The notes beneath the pieces are model-generated. The model was not told where the DNA came from. It was given only the letters and a program-made list of their open reading frames with translations, and did not search any database. Below are positions 31,812-43,155 of a DNA stretch of 64,000 bases, piece by piece. Source of the stretch: Haloarchaeobius litoreus (GTDB taxonomy: Archaea > Halobacteriota > Halobacteria > Halobacteriales > Natrialbaceae). The stretch spans positions 1,178,001 to 1,242,000 of the forward strand of contig NZ_JANHJR010000001.1 in NCBI RefSeq assembly GCF_024495425.1, read 5' to 3'. How positions within the stretch are numbered: position 1 is the first letter of the stretch; every line of letters starts with the position of its first letter. The position numbers were made by a program, and so were the translations under genes.

Positions 31812-33992
31812 ATGACCGACCGCGACCGACGCGAGCGGCTGGCCGAGTACGTGGCCGTCCTGCGCGGGTTCGGCCGTTCGGACGAGGAGATCCTTGCGGC
31901 CCACGGCGAGGACGCCGTTCCGGACGGGTTCTCCCTCCCCGAGTTCTTCGACCACCGGTTCGACGACGCGGAGGAATCGACGCTGTACGAGCGACTCCAT
32001 GACACGCTCGCGACCGGGGCCGCGGGCATCGACGCCGACCGCGAGTACTGGGGCCACGCGCCGGCTCGCCAGCTCGACGATGCCTGTCGACCGCACGGCT
32101 GGCGTGTCGACCTGTCCGGTGACGACCCCATCAGTATTACCGTCGTGACGCCCGACGGCGAACGCCGCGAGTCGACGTTCACCTATCCGGCGTCGGACCT
32201 CGGAGAGCACAACTACCCGGCGCTCGCCGCCGCGGTCGCCGAGCACCTCGACGGGCTGACGTTCGCGCTGCTGACCGACCGCGACGGTCGCTGGCGGCTC
32301 GTCTGCGTCGAGACCGACCACCTCGCCGAGCTCCGCGAACGCTACGGCGAGCGCGTCCGGGTGTTCCGACGGCCACTCCTCCGCGCGGAGCAGCTCCCCG
32401 ACTTCGCCGCTGCCGACGATGCCCGGGAAGCCCACGACCGCGGCTCCGAGCTGGCGAGCGTCGCCGGCGACGCCTTCGCGGAGTCGGTCGGAACGGGCCC
32501 GCGTGTCCACCGCTCCTCGCGCTCGCTGGAGACCGAGGTGGCGGTCGAATCCGGCCCGGAGACCGTCGTGGGCGAGGGCATCGACGAGGTGTTCGAGACC
32601 ATCGAGGCCGACGCGGACACCGGCCGGACCGACGCACCGGCGGCGAACGAGAGCGTCGACGACGACGTGGCGTCGCTGCTGTCGGACCTGGACGAGCCGA
32701 CGCGTTCCGGGGACGAGGCTGGCGACGCCACGGTCACGCGGAGCGCCGCGTCGGCGGCCGATGGGACCGACGACGGCTCCGGACCGACCGGCTCCGCAGG
32801 ACTGGTCGGTGGCGGTCCCGAGACCACGGTCGTCGAGGACGGACTGGAGGACGTCTTCGCCGGGCTGGAGGAGACCAACCCGCCGGTCAGCGAGGACGAC
32901 CCCGAGCGCATGGCGACCGACGACGTGCTCAACTCCGTGGACGCCGAGCCGACCGACACGGAGCCGGCCGACGCCGACCCGGAGGACGTGGCCGCCGACG
33001 CCGACGAAGCGGCGGTCGGTGGTGTCGCGGACGAAGCGCCACCAGACGAGGGGCCCGAGCCGCCCACCGACACCACGGCACCGATTCTCGACCCGGACGA
33101 GCTGACGACGCCCGAGGTGGAGACGCCCGCGCCCGAGTCACCCGGTTCGAGCGAGGCTGGCGACGGAGTGCCGACAGCGGGTGAGAGCGACGCGACCAGC
33201 GCGGCCGACGCCGCGGACACGACAGTCGTCGAGGACGGTCCGGTAGCGCTCCCCGGGCCGGAGAGCGGGGACGAGTCGACTGCCGACGAACCGGTCCCCG
33301 ACGAGCCGTCCGTACCGGCCACCGACTCCGAGACGAGAGTATCGGAGACCGACGCCGGGACGGGTGGGGCAGACGACGGTACCGAGGCACCAGAGGCTAC
33401 AGCCGAAACCGAAGTACCGGCGAGCGACGCCGACCCCGCCACCGCGGCCGACGACCCGGCAAGCATCCCCGAGGACGACACGCACGCGGACGCCGAAGCA
33501 CTGGCGGACGTCGAATCGGGCCACACGACCGACGCTGTCGACACCGAAGAACCGGCGGAACCGGCGGCCGAACCCTCCGGCGAGATGAACGATTCCATCG
33601 ACGCCGGCGAGCCGGAGGCGACCCCGAGCATCGACGTGATAGACCTCGACGTCGACGAAGACGACATCCCGGACGTCGATGGCGACGAGGAGACGAGCAC
33701 GGCCGGGCCGCTGGCCGGCGGTGTCGGGCCGGACGCGTCGTCATGGTCGTCCGAGGCGCAGGCCGAATCCGACGCCGACGAACCGACGGGCGATGTGCCC
33801 GAACAGCCCGACATCTCGCCCGAGGAGCCCGTCGACGCCGACCTGCTCGCGGACCCGGACGAGCGCGCGCTCGCCGATGACGAGCCCGCCGACGAGTTCG
33901 ACGGCGTCATCCTGGGCCGGCTGGACGACGACGAATCCGAGACGCGCGGCCCACTCGGCAGGCTGGCGGCGTGGCTCCGGAACCTGTTCTGA
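31812..33992 (+). CDS. Acidic-tailed paralog D
   Basis: The 726-residue protein has an N-terminal domain (1-195) with YVAVLRGFGRSDEEILAAHG, TFTYPASDLGEHNYPALAAA and RWRLVCVETDHLAELRERYG, clearly homologous to gene C. A very long acidic tail (about 205-705) carries repeated motifs GIDEVFETIEAD and GLEDVFAGLEET, matching GLEDIFSTIEED in C. It ends GPLGRLAAWLRNLF, a basic amphipathic helix. The gttaatatt box centred 33 nt before the ATG indicates its own promoter, so the set is not one strict operon. No enzyme motif, no membrane helix. Function unknown. Confidence 0.78.
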   Translation: MTDRDRRERLAEYVAVLRGFGRSDEEILAAHGEDAVPDGFSLPEFFDHRFDDAEESTLYERLHDTLATGAAGIDADREYWGHAPARQLDDACRPHGWRVDLSGDDPISITVVTPDGERRESTFTYPASDLGEHNYPALAAAVAEHLDGLTFALLTDRDGRWRLVCVETDHLAELRERYGERVRVFRRPLLRAEQLPDFAAADDAREAHDRGSELASVAGDAFAESVGTGPRVHRSSRSLETEVAVESGPETVVGEGIDEVFETIEADADTGRTDAPAANESVDDDVASLLSDLDEPTRSGDEAGDATVTRSAASAADGTDDGSGPTGSAGLVGGGPETTVVEDGLEDVFAGLEETNPPVSEDDPERMATDDVLNSVDAEPTDTEPADADPEDVAADADEAAVGGVADEAPPDEGPEPPTDTTAPILDPDELTTPEVETPAPESPGSSEAGDGVPTAGESDATSAADAADTTVVEDGPVALPGPESGDESTADEPVPDEPSVPATDSETRVSETDAGTGGADDGTEAPEATAETEVPASDADPATAADDPASIPEDDTHADAEALADVESGHTTDAVDTEEPAEPAAEPSGEMNDSIDAGEPEATPSIDVIDLDVDEDDIPDVDGDEETSTAGPLAGGVGPDASSWSSEAQAESDADEPTGDVPEQPDISPEEPVDADLLADPDERALADDEPADEFDGVILGRLDDDESETRGPLGRLAAWLRNLF

Positions 33993-34013
33993 AGAACGGA
34001 ATCGGGCGCGAGC

Positions 34014-36028
<2,015 letters not shown>

Positions 36029-36116
36029 TGTTGGCTCGGTCGGTAGTTTCGCGGACCCGGAGTTAGTAGTGTCGAAACCGTCGGTCGCTTGCGAGAGACC
36101 GACCGGTTCGGGAGCG

Positions 36117-36596
36117 TCAGTCCGGGTCCCACCCGGTGTCGCACTCGGGGCAGACGAGCACTGCGCCGCCGTCGGTCGCTTCGACCCGCATCGCGTCGTA
36201 CCCACAGTCCGGACAGGCCACGTCACCGAGTTCGGGCGTCCAGGAGATGAGCGTCTCGCCGGCGTCTCTGGGCGCGCCGACTGCGAGGACAGCGAGATCC
36301 TCGTCGGCGTCGTTGCGCCCGCACTGGAACTCGCCGGGGCCGAACCGGATCGCCTCGCGCTCCCCGACGGTCACCTCGCCGGCGCGCGTCTCGAACGTCG
36401 CCTCACCTGCGAGGACGACGAACACCTCCTCCTGTGCGGTGTGGGCGTGCCGTGACAGGCTCAGGCGCTCGCCGCCCGGGACGCGATACCGGTTCAGCGA
36501 GAGCCCGTCGATGCCGAGCGCGTCGGAGAGCGACCGTCGGAGCGCCCCGCCCTCCGTCACCGTCGCGGGGCGGTCGTCGACCGAGCACCGTTCCAT
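36117..36596 (-). CDS. Cupin protein with C-terminal zinc ribbon
   Basis: The 159-residue protein has a single cupin barrel (about 25-105) with RHAHTAQEEVFVVLAGEATF near residues 49-68 supplying metal-binding His and Glu residues. A C-terminal zinc ribbon CPDCGY...CPECDTGWD (Cys128/131 and Cys148/151) follows. The cupin may bind a metal and small ligand; the ribbon may bind protein or RNA. No substrate is evident. It lies upstream of sucC on the same strand with an 88-bp gap. Confidence 0.85.
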   Translation of the reverse strand: MERCSVDDRPATVTEGGALRRSLSDALGIDGLSLNRYRVPGGERLSLSRHAHTAQEEVFVVLAGEATFETRAGEVTVGEREAIRFGPGEFQCGRNDADEDLAVLAVGAPRDAGETLISWTPELGDVACPDCGYDAMRVEATDGGAVLVCPECDTGWDPD

Positions 36597-36702
36597 GGCC
36601 CGGTTTCACCCGGTCCGGGCATAACCGTTTGGCACGGGCGAGCGGTCCCACACCCGACCACCGCTAGCCACGGAAAATAAGTTCACTCACACGAATCTAC
36701 TG

Positions 36703-38832
36703 ATGATACTAGTGTCGACGTTCGTCGCCGTCGAGAGCATGACAGCCACCCACGTGGCGTTCGTTCTGGTACTCGTCGGCTCCGCGTTGCTCTCCGGAGG
36801 GCTCGGGGTCTACGCCCTGTACGTGGCCCGCGAGAACCCCGCCAACCGGCGGTTGCTCTCGCTGTTCTCGCTGCTGATGTTCGGCGCAGCCATCTGGTCC
36901 GTCGGCGACGCCGTCCAGCTGCTGCTCGTCGACCTACAGTCGAAGGTCGCGCTGGAGGCCGCACTGAACATCGTCACCGTCATCCCACCGCTCGCGTGGC
37001 TGCTGTTCGCACTCAGCTACGCCGGTCGCGACCGGTGGCTGAGCCGCCGGACGTACGCCGTGCTGGGGGTGGAACCCATCGTGCTCACCCTGGTGGCGCT
37101 GACGATGGGGTCGCACGAACTGCTCTGGTCGGGGAGCGACCCGATCATGACCATGGGTTCGATCCCCGTACTCGACAGAGAGCTCGGCCCGGTGTACGTC
37201 GCTCACGCACTCTACTCGTACGTCATCGTGCTGGCCGGGGCCTACGTGCTCCTGTTCCGGGCCCGGACCCAGGACACCACGTTCCGCGGGCAGGCCGCGC
37301 TCCTGACCGTCGGTGCACTGGTGCCGTTGCTCACGAACGTCGCACACCTCTCCGGCGTCGGCCCCGACCTGAACCTGACCGGGTCGGCGTTCACCGTCTC
37401 CGGCGTCGCCTTCTGGCTGGCGATCACGCGATACCGGCTGCTCGACGTGGTGCCGGTCGCCCGCGAGTCCGTCATCGAAGAGATGCGCGACGGCTACGTC
37501 GTCCTCGACGAGGCGAACCGGGTCGTCGACGCAAACCCCGCCGCCGAGCGCCTGCTCTCGACGTCGCTGTCCGTCGGCCAGCCCGTCGCGGACGTGCTCC
37601 CGGACGATGCCGACGTGCTCGACGACGACGGTGCCGGGGACGAGCTCGCCGAGTTCGTCGTCGGCGAGCGGGCCGACCGACGGTTCGTGAACGCGACGGT
37701 CTCCTCGGTCGGCCGTGGCGACGCGAGCCGGCTGCTCGTCCTCCGCGACGTGACCGAGACGCGCGAGGCCGAACAGCGCTTCCAGACGCTCATCGAGAAC
37801 GCCTCCGACATCGTCGCCGTGCTCGACGTCGACGGCACCGTCCGGTACCAGAGCCCGTCGACGAAGCAGGTGCTCGGCTACGACCCGGAGGAGCTGGTCG
37901 GGGAGAACGCGTTCGAGTACATCCACCCCGAGGACCGGGACGAACTCGCCACGGAGTTCGCGAAGGGTGTCGAGGAGAACCGGACCATCGACCGCGTCGA
38001 GTACCGCATCCAGCACGCCGACGGCTCCTGGCGCGTCCACGAGTCGGCCGCCCGGAACCTCCTCGACGACCCGACCGTCGAGGGCATCGTCGTCAACACC
38101 CGCGACGTGACCGAACGCATCGAGCGCGAACGGGAGCTGGCGGCGACCAACGAGCGCCTCGACCGGTTCGCGAGCGTCGTCAGCCACGACCTCCGCAACC
38201 CGCTGAACGTCGCCGAGGGCTACGTCGAACTCCTGGAGGACGTCATCGAGGACGAGCAAGCCAGCGACTATCTCGACGAGGTCTCGACGAGCCACGACCG
38301 CATGGCCCGTATCGTCGACGACGTGCTCGCGCTCGCACGGGAGGGTGGCGAGATAACCGAGACGATGCCGATCGAGCTCGAGTCAGCCGCCCGGGCCGCC
38401 TGGTCGGGTGTCGACACCGACAGCGGGACCCTCTCCGTAGTCGATTCGACGACCGTCGACGCCGACCGGAACCAGCTCGCACGACTCCTCGAGAACCTCT
38501 TCCGCAACTCCATCGAACACGGCGTCGTGAGCGCCCCGTCGGAGGCCGACCCCGCCGCTCCGGGAACGACAGACGGCGGTGCAGGCGACGCCTCCATCAC
38601 CGTAACTGTGGGCATACTCGACGACGGGAACGGCTTCTACGTCGCCGACGACGGCCAGGGCCTCCCGTCGGAGCTCAGGGAGCGTGCCTTCGAGCCGGGC
38701 GTCACCTCACGCGACGACGGGACGGGCCTCGGGCTGGCCATCGTCGCCGACATCGCCGAGGCCCACGACTGGACGGTCGAACTCGGCGACACCGACGGCG
38801 GCGCTCGCTTCGAGTTCGTCACCGAAAACTGA
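36703..38832 (+). CDS. Membrane sensor histidine kinase with 7TM sensor and two PAS domains
   Basis: The 709-residue protein begins with about seven membrane helices (residues 12-245) of the HisKA-7TM type. A degenerate PAS domain (about 250-355) and a complete PAS domain (about 358-480; NASDIVAVLDVDGTVRYQSP) follow. The H-box VVSHDLRNPLNVAEGYVELL (about 489-508) carries the phosphorylated His. The ATPase domain has the N-box LENLFRNSIEHG, G1 VADDGQGLP and G2 DGTGLGLAIVADIAE. It should autophosphorylate and pass phosphate to a response regulator; none is encoded nearby. An aaataa box about 25 nt upstream supports the first ATG. Confidence 0.93.
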   Translation: MILVSTFVAVESMTATHVAFVLVLVGSALLSGGLGVYALYVARENPANRRLLSLFSLLMFGAAIWSVGDAVQLLLVDLQSKVALEAALNIVTVIPPLAWLLFALSYAGRDRWLSRRTYAVLGVEPIVLTLVALTMGSHELLWSGSDPIMTMGSIPVLDRELGPVYVAHALYSYVIVLAGAYVLLFRARTQDTTFRGQAALLTVGALVPLLTNVAHLSGVGPDLNLTGSAFTVSGVAFWLAITRYRLLDVVPVARESVIEEMRDGYVVLDEANRVVDANPAAERLLSTSLSVGQPVADVLPDDADVLDDDGAGDELAEFVVGERADRRFVNATVSSVGRGDASRLLVLRDVTETREAEQRFQTLIENASDIVAVLDVDGTVRYQSPSTKQVLGYDPEELVGENAFEYIHPEDRDELATEFAKGVEENRTIDRVEYRIQHADGSWRVHESAARNLLDDPTVEGIVVNTRDVTERIERERELAATNERLDRFASVVSHDLRNPLNVAEGYVELLEDVIEDEQASDYLDEVSTSHDRMARIVDDVLALAREGGEITETMPIELESAARAAWSGVDTDSGTLSVVDSTTVDADRNQLARLLENLFRNSIEHGVVSAPSEADPAAPGTTDGGAGDASITVTVGILDDGNGFYVADDGQGLPSELRERAFEPGVTSRDDGTGLGLAIVADIAEAHDWTVELGDTDGGARFEFVTEN

Positions 38833-38849
38833 GCCGCCCTGATGGCGGG

Positions 38850-39968
38850 TCAGGCCGATGCCTGTCCCGAACCGTCGTCGGTCGTTCCGGAGTCGACGGT
38901 GTCGTCGGTCGTTCCGGTGTCGGTTCCAGCGTCGGAGCCGTCGTCGGTCGTTCCGGTGTCGGTTCCAGCGTCGGAGCCGTCGTCGGTCGTTCCGGTGTCG
39001 GTTCCAGCGTCGGAGTCGTCGTCGGTCGTTTCGGAGTCGGTACCGTCGTCGACCCCGCCGCTGTCGTCACCGACCGTACCCTCCTCGCCGGAATCACCGA
39101 CGGAGACGTTGTCGCCGGACCCGCTGTCGGGGGGCTGCGCGGGCTCCTCGGTGGTGCTGTTGTCATCGGAGTCGCTGACCGGCGCGTCGCCGTCGATGAC
39201 GGTGCCGTTGTCGCCGCCGTCGATGGTCACGTTGTCGGCACCATCGTCGACGGATACGTTACCGTCACCCGATTCGCCGACGGTGCTGTTGCCATTTTCG
39301 ACGGTGCTGTTGCCATCATCGACGGTGACGTTGCCGTCACCCGATTCGCCGACGGTGCTGTTGCCATCATCGACGGTGACGTTGCCGTCACCCGATTCGC
39401 CGGCGGTGCTGTTGCCATCATCGACGGTGCTGTTCCCGTCAGCCACGCTCTCGTTCCGAGCGTCAGCGACGTCGACGGCGGGCGCGAGCGACTCGAACCC
39501 AACAGAGTGGGTCGAGAACGAGGCCATGTGGAACGACGCCCACGAGTAGCCGTCGGCCTCCACGACAGTGTACGGGGACTGCTGGCCGTCGACGAGCAGC
39601 TGGAACGCCGTGATGTCCATGCCGACAGCTGCGAGCGCGTCGAGTCGGACCATCACGGTGGCGGGCGAGTCCACGACGCGGGAGACGGTGAACTCGACCA
39701 CGCCGCCGGTGTCGGTGACGATGGAGACGACGGCCACGTCGTCACCCTCGTGGAGCACCCGGACCGAGTCCTCCCAGGCGGGGTGGTTCGAGCCGGTGAC
39801 CTCGACGGTGCCGTTGTCGGGGGTCGGGGCCCCCGAGCCGCCGACCGCGAGGTCGAGATTCTCGCGGTCCGCGAACAGCCCCACGGTGACGCTGCCGCCA
39901 GCGACGGCTGCGAGCACGACGAGCATCGCGGCGAACACGACGAGTGCCGGGCTGAGCCTACTGGTCAT
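38850..39968 (-). CDS. Exported Asn/Ser/Thr-rich repeat protein, last gene of the SipW operon
   Basis: The 372-residue protein starts MTSRLSPALVVFAAMLVVLA, a signal peptide or single anchor. A beta domain (about 35-165) follows. The remaining 200 residues are acidic low complexity. The first half has repeated DDGNSTVGESGDGNVTV units, dense in N-glycosylation sequons (NST, NVT, NVS). The second half has three exact repeats of DDGSDAGTDTGTT. This looks like a heavily glycosylated stalk. Its start overlaps the stop of the signal peptidase gene by 11 nt, so translation is coupled. It is probably an extracellular surface partner of the other exported proteins here. Confidence 0.8.
   Translation of the reverse strand: MTSRLSPALVVFAAMLVVLAAVAGGSVTVGLFADRENLDLAVGGSGAPTPDNGTVEVTGSNHPAWEDSVRVLHEGDDVAVVSIVTDTGGVVEFTVSRVVDSPATVMVRLDALAAVGMDITAFQLLVDGQQSPYTVVEADGYSWASFHMASFSTHSVGFESLAPAVDVADARNESVADGNSTVDDGNSTAGESGDGNVTVDDGNSTVGESGDGNVTVDDGNSTVENGNSTVGESGDGNVSVDDGADNVTIDGGDNGTVIDGDAPVSDSDDNSTTEEPAQPPDSGSGDNVSVGDSGEEGTVGDDSGGVDDGTDSETTDDDSDAGTDTGTTDDGSDAGTDTGTTDDGSDAGTDTGTTDDTVDSGTTDDGSGQASA
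38908..39024 (-). repeat. Three 39-bp tandem repeats
   Basis: Copies at 38908-38946, 38947-38985 and 38986-39024 (the last with a single change) encode DDGSDAGTDTGTT on the minus strand. They are in-frame, in the C-terminal stalk of the exported protein. Confidence 0.9.
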
Positions 39969-41244
39969 CGGCCTCACCTCCGTCGGGCCGGGCGTCGCGA
40001 GCCGGGAACGTGAACTCCTGTCCCTCGGCGTCGAACGCGTCGCCGAACAGCGCCGCCCACGCGGCCTCCTCGGTGTCGACGGCGTCGTCGACGACGGTCC
40101 ACTCGCTCTCCTCGTCGCGCTCGCCGAGGGCGGAGTCGTCCGCCTCGCCGAACACCGGATCGTCGGCGTCGGTGGCCTCGTCGCTGGTGGCCTCGTCGCT
40201 CACGGACCCGTCCGCGACGATGGCCGTCTCGTCGACGCCGTCGGTCGGCGCGTCACAGACGTACAGCATCGTGCCGTCCGAGTAGCTGAGCCGGTCGTCC
40301 GTCTCGTCGTGGACGAGCCAGCGCCCGGCCCCGGTGGCCATGGCGCGGAGCTCGTCCACGCTGGCCACGGTGACCGTGGGCAGCGAGCGGGTCGCTTCGT
40401 CGAGCGAGCCACGGAGCACGCCACCGTCGGCGGCGACCGGGGTGTCGCCCGTCGGCGCGACGAACAGCCGCATCCCGAGCAGTACCGCGAACCCGACGGC
40501 GAACGCCGCGAACGCGGAGGCGCTCAGCTGGAGCAGCCGCAGGTAGGTGACAGACCCGTCGTAGACGAGGTAGGCCATCACACCGGAGTAGACGGCTGCG
40601 ATGCCGACGACCGCCATCGTGATGGTCAGGTCCTGGACGCCGATGCTCCAGCCGGCGGGCTCGTCGTCGGCCTCCGACGCGGCCACGGTGGCCACGCCAT
40701 CGGTCGTCGACCCGCCGCCGGACTCGTCGTTCTCCTCGCGGGCGCGCTTGAGGAACGCCCGGAGCTCGGTGAGGACGAGCAGCACGATGGGTGCCGCGAC
40801 GAGCAGCGCGAAACCGGCCGTCGTCCCGACGAACTCGACCACGTAGCCGATGAACGGGATGGTGAGTATCACGCGGCCGACCAGCCGGTCGGGCGTGACG
40901 GTGCTCGCGTCGGGGTCCTCGTTGTTGTCACCCTGTGTGACGAACTCGGGTCCGGCCGCCGTCTCGCGGATCTCGATGACCCGGTGGGTCGTCGGGGCGG
41001 CGCGGTCCGCCGTGACGTACGTGATGACGTCGCCGACGCGCACGTTCTCGCCGGAGACCTCCGCGACGACGACCGCGTCGCCGACGGAGATGGCGGGCTC
41101 CATGCTGCCGGAGACCACCACGAAGCTCGCGTCACCGCCCGCGACCTGCGGGACGGCGAAGACGACGAACGGGACGACCAGCGCAACCACGAGGAGCAGC
41201 GCAATGGCCCGGAGCACCCCACCGCGGGTCAGCTCGGGCGTCAT
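39958..41244 (-). CDS. sipW: SipW-like signal peptidase I with long acidic extension
   Basis: The 428-residue protein starts with a membrane helix (10-32). SGSMEPAISVGD (45-56) holds the catalytic Ser47, and TTHRVIE holds His87, the Ser-His arrangement of archaeal/ER-type signal peptidases (not Ser-Lys). QGDNNEDPD (105-113) holds the conserved Asp. Further helices lie near 128-165, 210-235 and 245-270. Residues 290-428 form an acidic domain not found in a minimal signal peptidase. It overlaps its neighbours by 4 nt upstream and 11 nt downstream. Its neighbours have SipW-type signal peptides, so it is very likely their dedicated processing enzyme. Confidence 0.9.
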   Translation of the reverse strand: MTPELTRGGVLRAIALLLVVALVVPFVVFAVPQVAGGDASFVVVSGSMEPAISVGDAVVVAEVSGENVRVGDVITYVTADRAAPTTHRVIEIRETAAGPEFVTQGDNNEDPDASTVTPDRLVGRVILTIPFIGYVVEFVGTTAGFALLVAAPIVLLVLTELRAFLKRAREENDESGGGSTTDGVATVAASEADDEPAGWSIGVQDLTITMAVVGIAAVYSGVMAYLVYDGSVTYLRLLQLSASAFAAFAVGFAVLLGMRLFVAPTGDTPVAADGGVLRGSLDEATRSLPTVTVASVDELRAMATGAGRWLVHDETDDRLSYSDGTMLYVCDAPTDGVDETAIVADGSVSDEATSDEATDADDPVFGEADDSALGERDEESEWTVVDDAVDTEEAAWAALFGDAFDAEGQEFTFPARDARPDGGEADDQ

Positions 41245-42389
41245 CGGCTGCCACCTCCGGTACCGGGGGCACCGGTGCCACCGTCGTCGTCATCGACCTC
41301 AGGTGCGCCGAGCACGCCGTCGGTGCCGTTGCCGTCGAGGTGCTCGGGGCCGTAGTAGGCGACACCGGGGCCGCCCTTGACGGCGACCTGACAGAGCGTC
41401 GGGTCGGGCGTTTCCCCGTCGCCCTCGACGTGGAAGGCGAGCGCGACGACCTCCTCGTCGACGCCGTCGGGCTTGGTGACCGTCTCGGTCACGACGATGT
41501 CGTAGCCGGTGTCCTCGCAGTCGTCGTCGACCGGGAGGGTGTACCGGCCAGGTTCGATGTGGTTCTCGCCGAGGGTCTCCGGCGTTCCGATGCCGCAGTT
41601 CTCGGGGAGCTTGTCGTCGAGTTCGAGCTTCCCGAGCAGGACGCAGTCGCAGCCCGGTGCACCGTCCTCGCAGACGTACACCTCGACGTAGCTGACGCCG
41701 TGTCTGTCGGGGCCGCAGTAGCAGTTCACCGCCTGAACGGCCGCGAACGGGCCGCCGTCGGTCGGGTCGGTGTGCCGGCACGCGACCGCCGCGAACTCGA
41801 AGCCGAGGCCGACCGTCTCCTCCCCGACGTAGTCCTCGGCGAGCTCGTAGTCGAGCCGGAGGTGGAGCGGACCGTCCTCGCTGGCGTTCAGGCAGCCGGG
41901 AACGGTCGCGGTCGGGTCGTGAGCCGGGTCCAGCGCCAGCCCGGTCTGGTACGTGCGCGCGACGTCACAGAGCGTCCCCTCGAAGAGTGGCTCGCTGGTG
42001 TACGCACCGGTCTCGTCGACGTACCGGAGGCTGAGGGTGAGCGCGCCCGCGAGCCGACCGGTCGTCGACGGGCAGAACGTCCGCACCCAGGTGTAGGCCG
42101 GGTTGTTGACGCCGTCGTCGGACTCGGGCAGGTCGACGATGAACGTGACGTAGCCCTGTCTGCCGGGCGAGAGGGTGCCGAGGTCGATGGACACCTGACC
42201 GTCGCTGGCCCCGGTGTCGTCGTCGTGCTCCCACTCCACCAGCAGGTCGAGCAGCCCGGCCTGCAGCGAGTTCCCGGTGAACCGCTCCAGGTCGGCCAGC
42301 GCGCCGTAGGTGCTCGCCGTCGAGATGGCACCCGCGCCACCGATGACGGACGCCCCGACGAGTATCTCGCGCCGCGTGAGCCCGCTCAT
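41241..42389 (-). CDS. SipW-dependent exported protein with Cys-rich domain
   Basis: The 382-residue protein starts MSGLTRREILVGASVIGGAG, then GALADLERFTGNSLQAGLLD near residues 29-48. This matches the pattern seen in this locus (hydrophobic stretch, short acid/aromatic motif, GNSLxAGxLDL). The mature part has a CalY/TasA-like beta domain to about residue 205 and a Cys-rich C-terminal part (CYCGPDRHG, CEDGAPGCDC). The C-terminus is Gly-rich. ATGA overlaps on both sides couple it to its neighbours. It is probably secreted or cell-surface bound. Confidence 0.82.
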   Translation of the reverse strand: MSGLTRREILVGASVIGGAGAISTASTYGALADLERFTGNSLQAGLLDLLVEWEHDDDTGASDGQVSIDLGTLSPGRQGYVTFIVDLPESDDGVNNPAYTWVRTFCPSTTGRLAGALTLSLRYVDETGAYTSEPLFEGTLCDVARTYQTGLALDPAHDPTATVPGCLNASEDGPLHLRLDYELAEDYVGEETVGLGFEFAAVACRHTDPTDGGPFAAVQAVNCYCGPDRHGVSYVEVYVCEDGAPGCDCVLLGKLELDDKLPENCGIGTPETLGENHIEPGRYTLPVDDDCEDTGYDIVVTETVTKPDGVDEEVVALAFHVEGDGETPDPTLCQVAVKGGPGVAYYGPEHLDGNGTDGVLGAPEVDDDDGGTGAPGTGGGSR

Positions 42390-43126
42390 TGCGCACCTCC
42401 GCAGCTGACCGCCTCGCAGACGAGGTCGAACGTGACGCTGTCTGTCTGGGTGTCGGCGCTGACCGGGTCGAACCGCCAGGCGAGCCCGAGACAGCTGCTC
42501 TCACCGCCGTCGAGACAGCCGATGTCTATGCCCTCCGGCCCGTACTCGTCGCTCACGTGCTGGAGCGTCCCCGAGGTGATGGTCGTGTCACCGAGTCCGC
42601 GGCGGCCGTCACAGCCGCCGAGCAGGCTCGAATCACGCCAGACCTCCACGAGCAGGGCGTCCTGCAGTTCGCCCGTGGTCGGCGTCGTATCACCGGCGAC
42701 GACCTCCGGCTCGACGATACCGTTCTCGGCGGTCGCGGCGAGCTGCGGAAGCAGGCGAACCTGAGCCGGCGTGTCCACTGCCTCGAACCCGACGACGAGG
42801 GTCCCCTCGTCGCCCGGCATGAGGTTGTCGAGCGTCACGACGGGACCGGAGGCGTTTTCGACGTACGCCGGTGATTCGTCCGGGTCGAGGACGGTGGTTC
42901 CGTTCGTCACCGTCGATCCGTTCTGTACCTCGAGGACGTCTCCGTTGTACGTCTCGAACCAGGCGACCCGGACCAGCGAGTTCGGCGCTGCGTACGTGTA
43001 GTGCGTGTACGCCGGGCTGGAGCCGAACGCGCCCGAGACTCCGGAGAGTGTGGCGAGCCCGACTGCGCCAGCGCCGATGCCGGCGAGAAGGTCGCGTCGA
43101 TTCAGTTGTTTCTGTGTAGATGTCAC
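42386..43126 (-). CDS. Exported protein of the SipW operon (GTG start)
   Basis: The 246-residue protein starts with GTG at 43126 (MTSTQKQLNRRDLLAGIGAG), giving a twin-arginine-like signal. The mature part is beta-rich with TGELQDALLVEVWRDSSLLG and the ending DTQTDSVTFDLVCEAVSC, which matches the last strand of the larger SipW-type proteins (QTDSVSFDL). A structured leader lies immediately upstream: a GCCGCC/GGCGGC hairpin (43140-43155) followed by AGGGGGGAAACAC and the GTG. A purine-rich G run so close to the start could be a ribosome-binding site. It overlaps the next gene by 4 nt. Confidence 0.8.
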   Translation of the reverse strand: MTSTQKQLNRRDLLAGIGAGAVGLATLSGVSGAFGSSPAYTHYTYAAPNSLVRVAWFETYNGDVLEVQNGSTVTNGTTVLDPDESPAYVENASGPVVTLDNLMPGDEGTLVVGFEAVDTPAQVRLLPQLAATAENGIVEPEVVAGDTTPTTGELQDALLVEVWRDSSLLGGCDGRRGLGDTTITSGTLQHVSDEYGPEGIDIGCLDGGESSCLGLAWRFDPVSADTQTDSVTFDLVCEAVSCGGAQ

Positions 43127-43132
43127 GTGTTT

Positions 43133-43155
43133 CCCCCCTGCCGCCCCCAGGCGGC
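43133..43155 (-). promoter_or_regulatory. Hairpin plus G6 tract before the GTG at 43126
   Basis: On the minus strand a 6-bp stem GCCGCC/GGCGGC (loop TGGG, 43140-43155) is followed by GGGGGGA 7-12 nt before the GTG. The G6 tract in the same place occurs in the three other large leaders of the locus. Confidence 0.5.

Noticed and set aside
38908-39024. The 39-bp repeats as a CRISPR array
   Set aside because: Units are adjacent with no spacers, are in-frame and code for a protein repeat.
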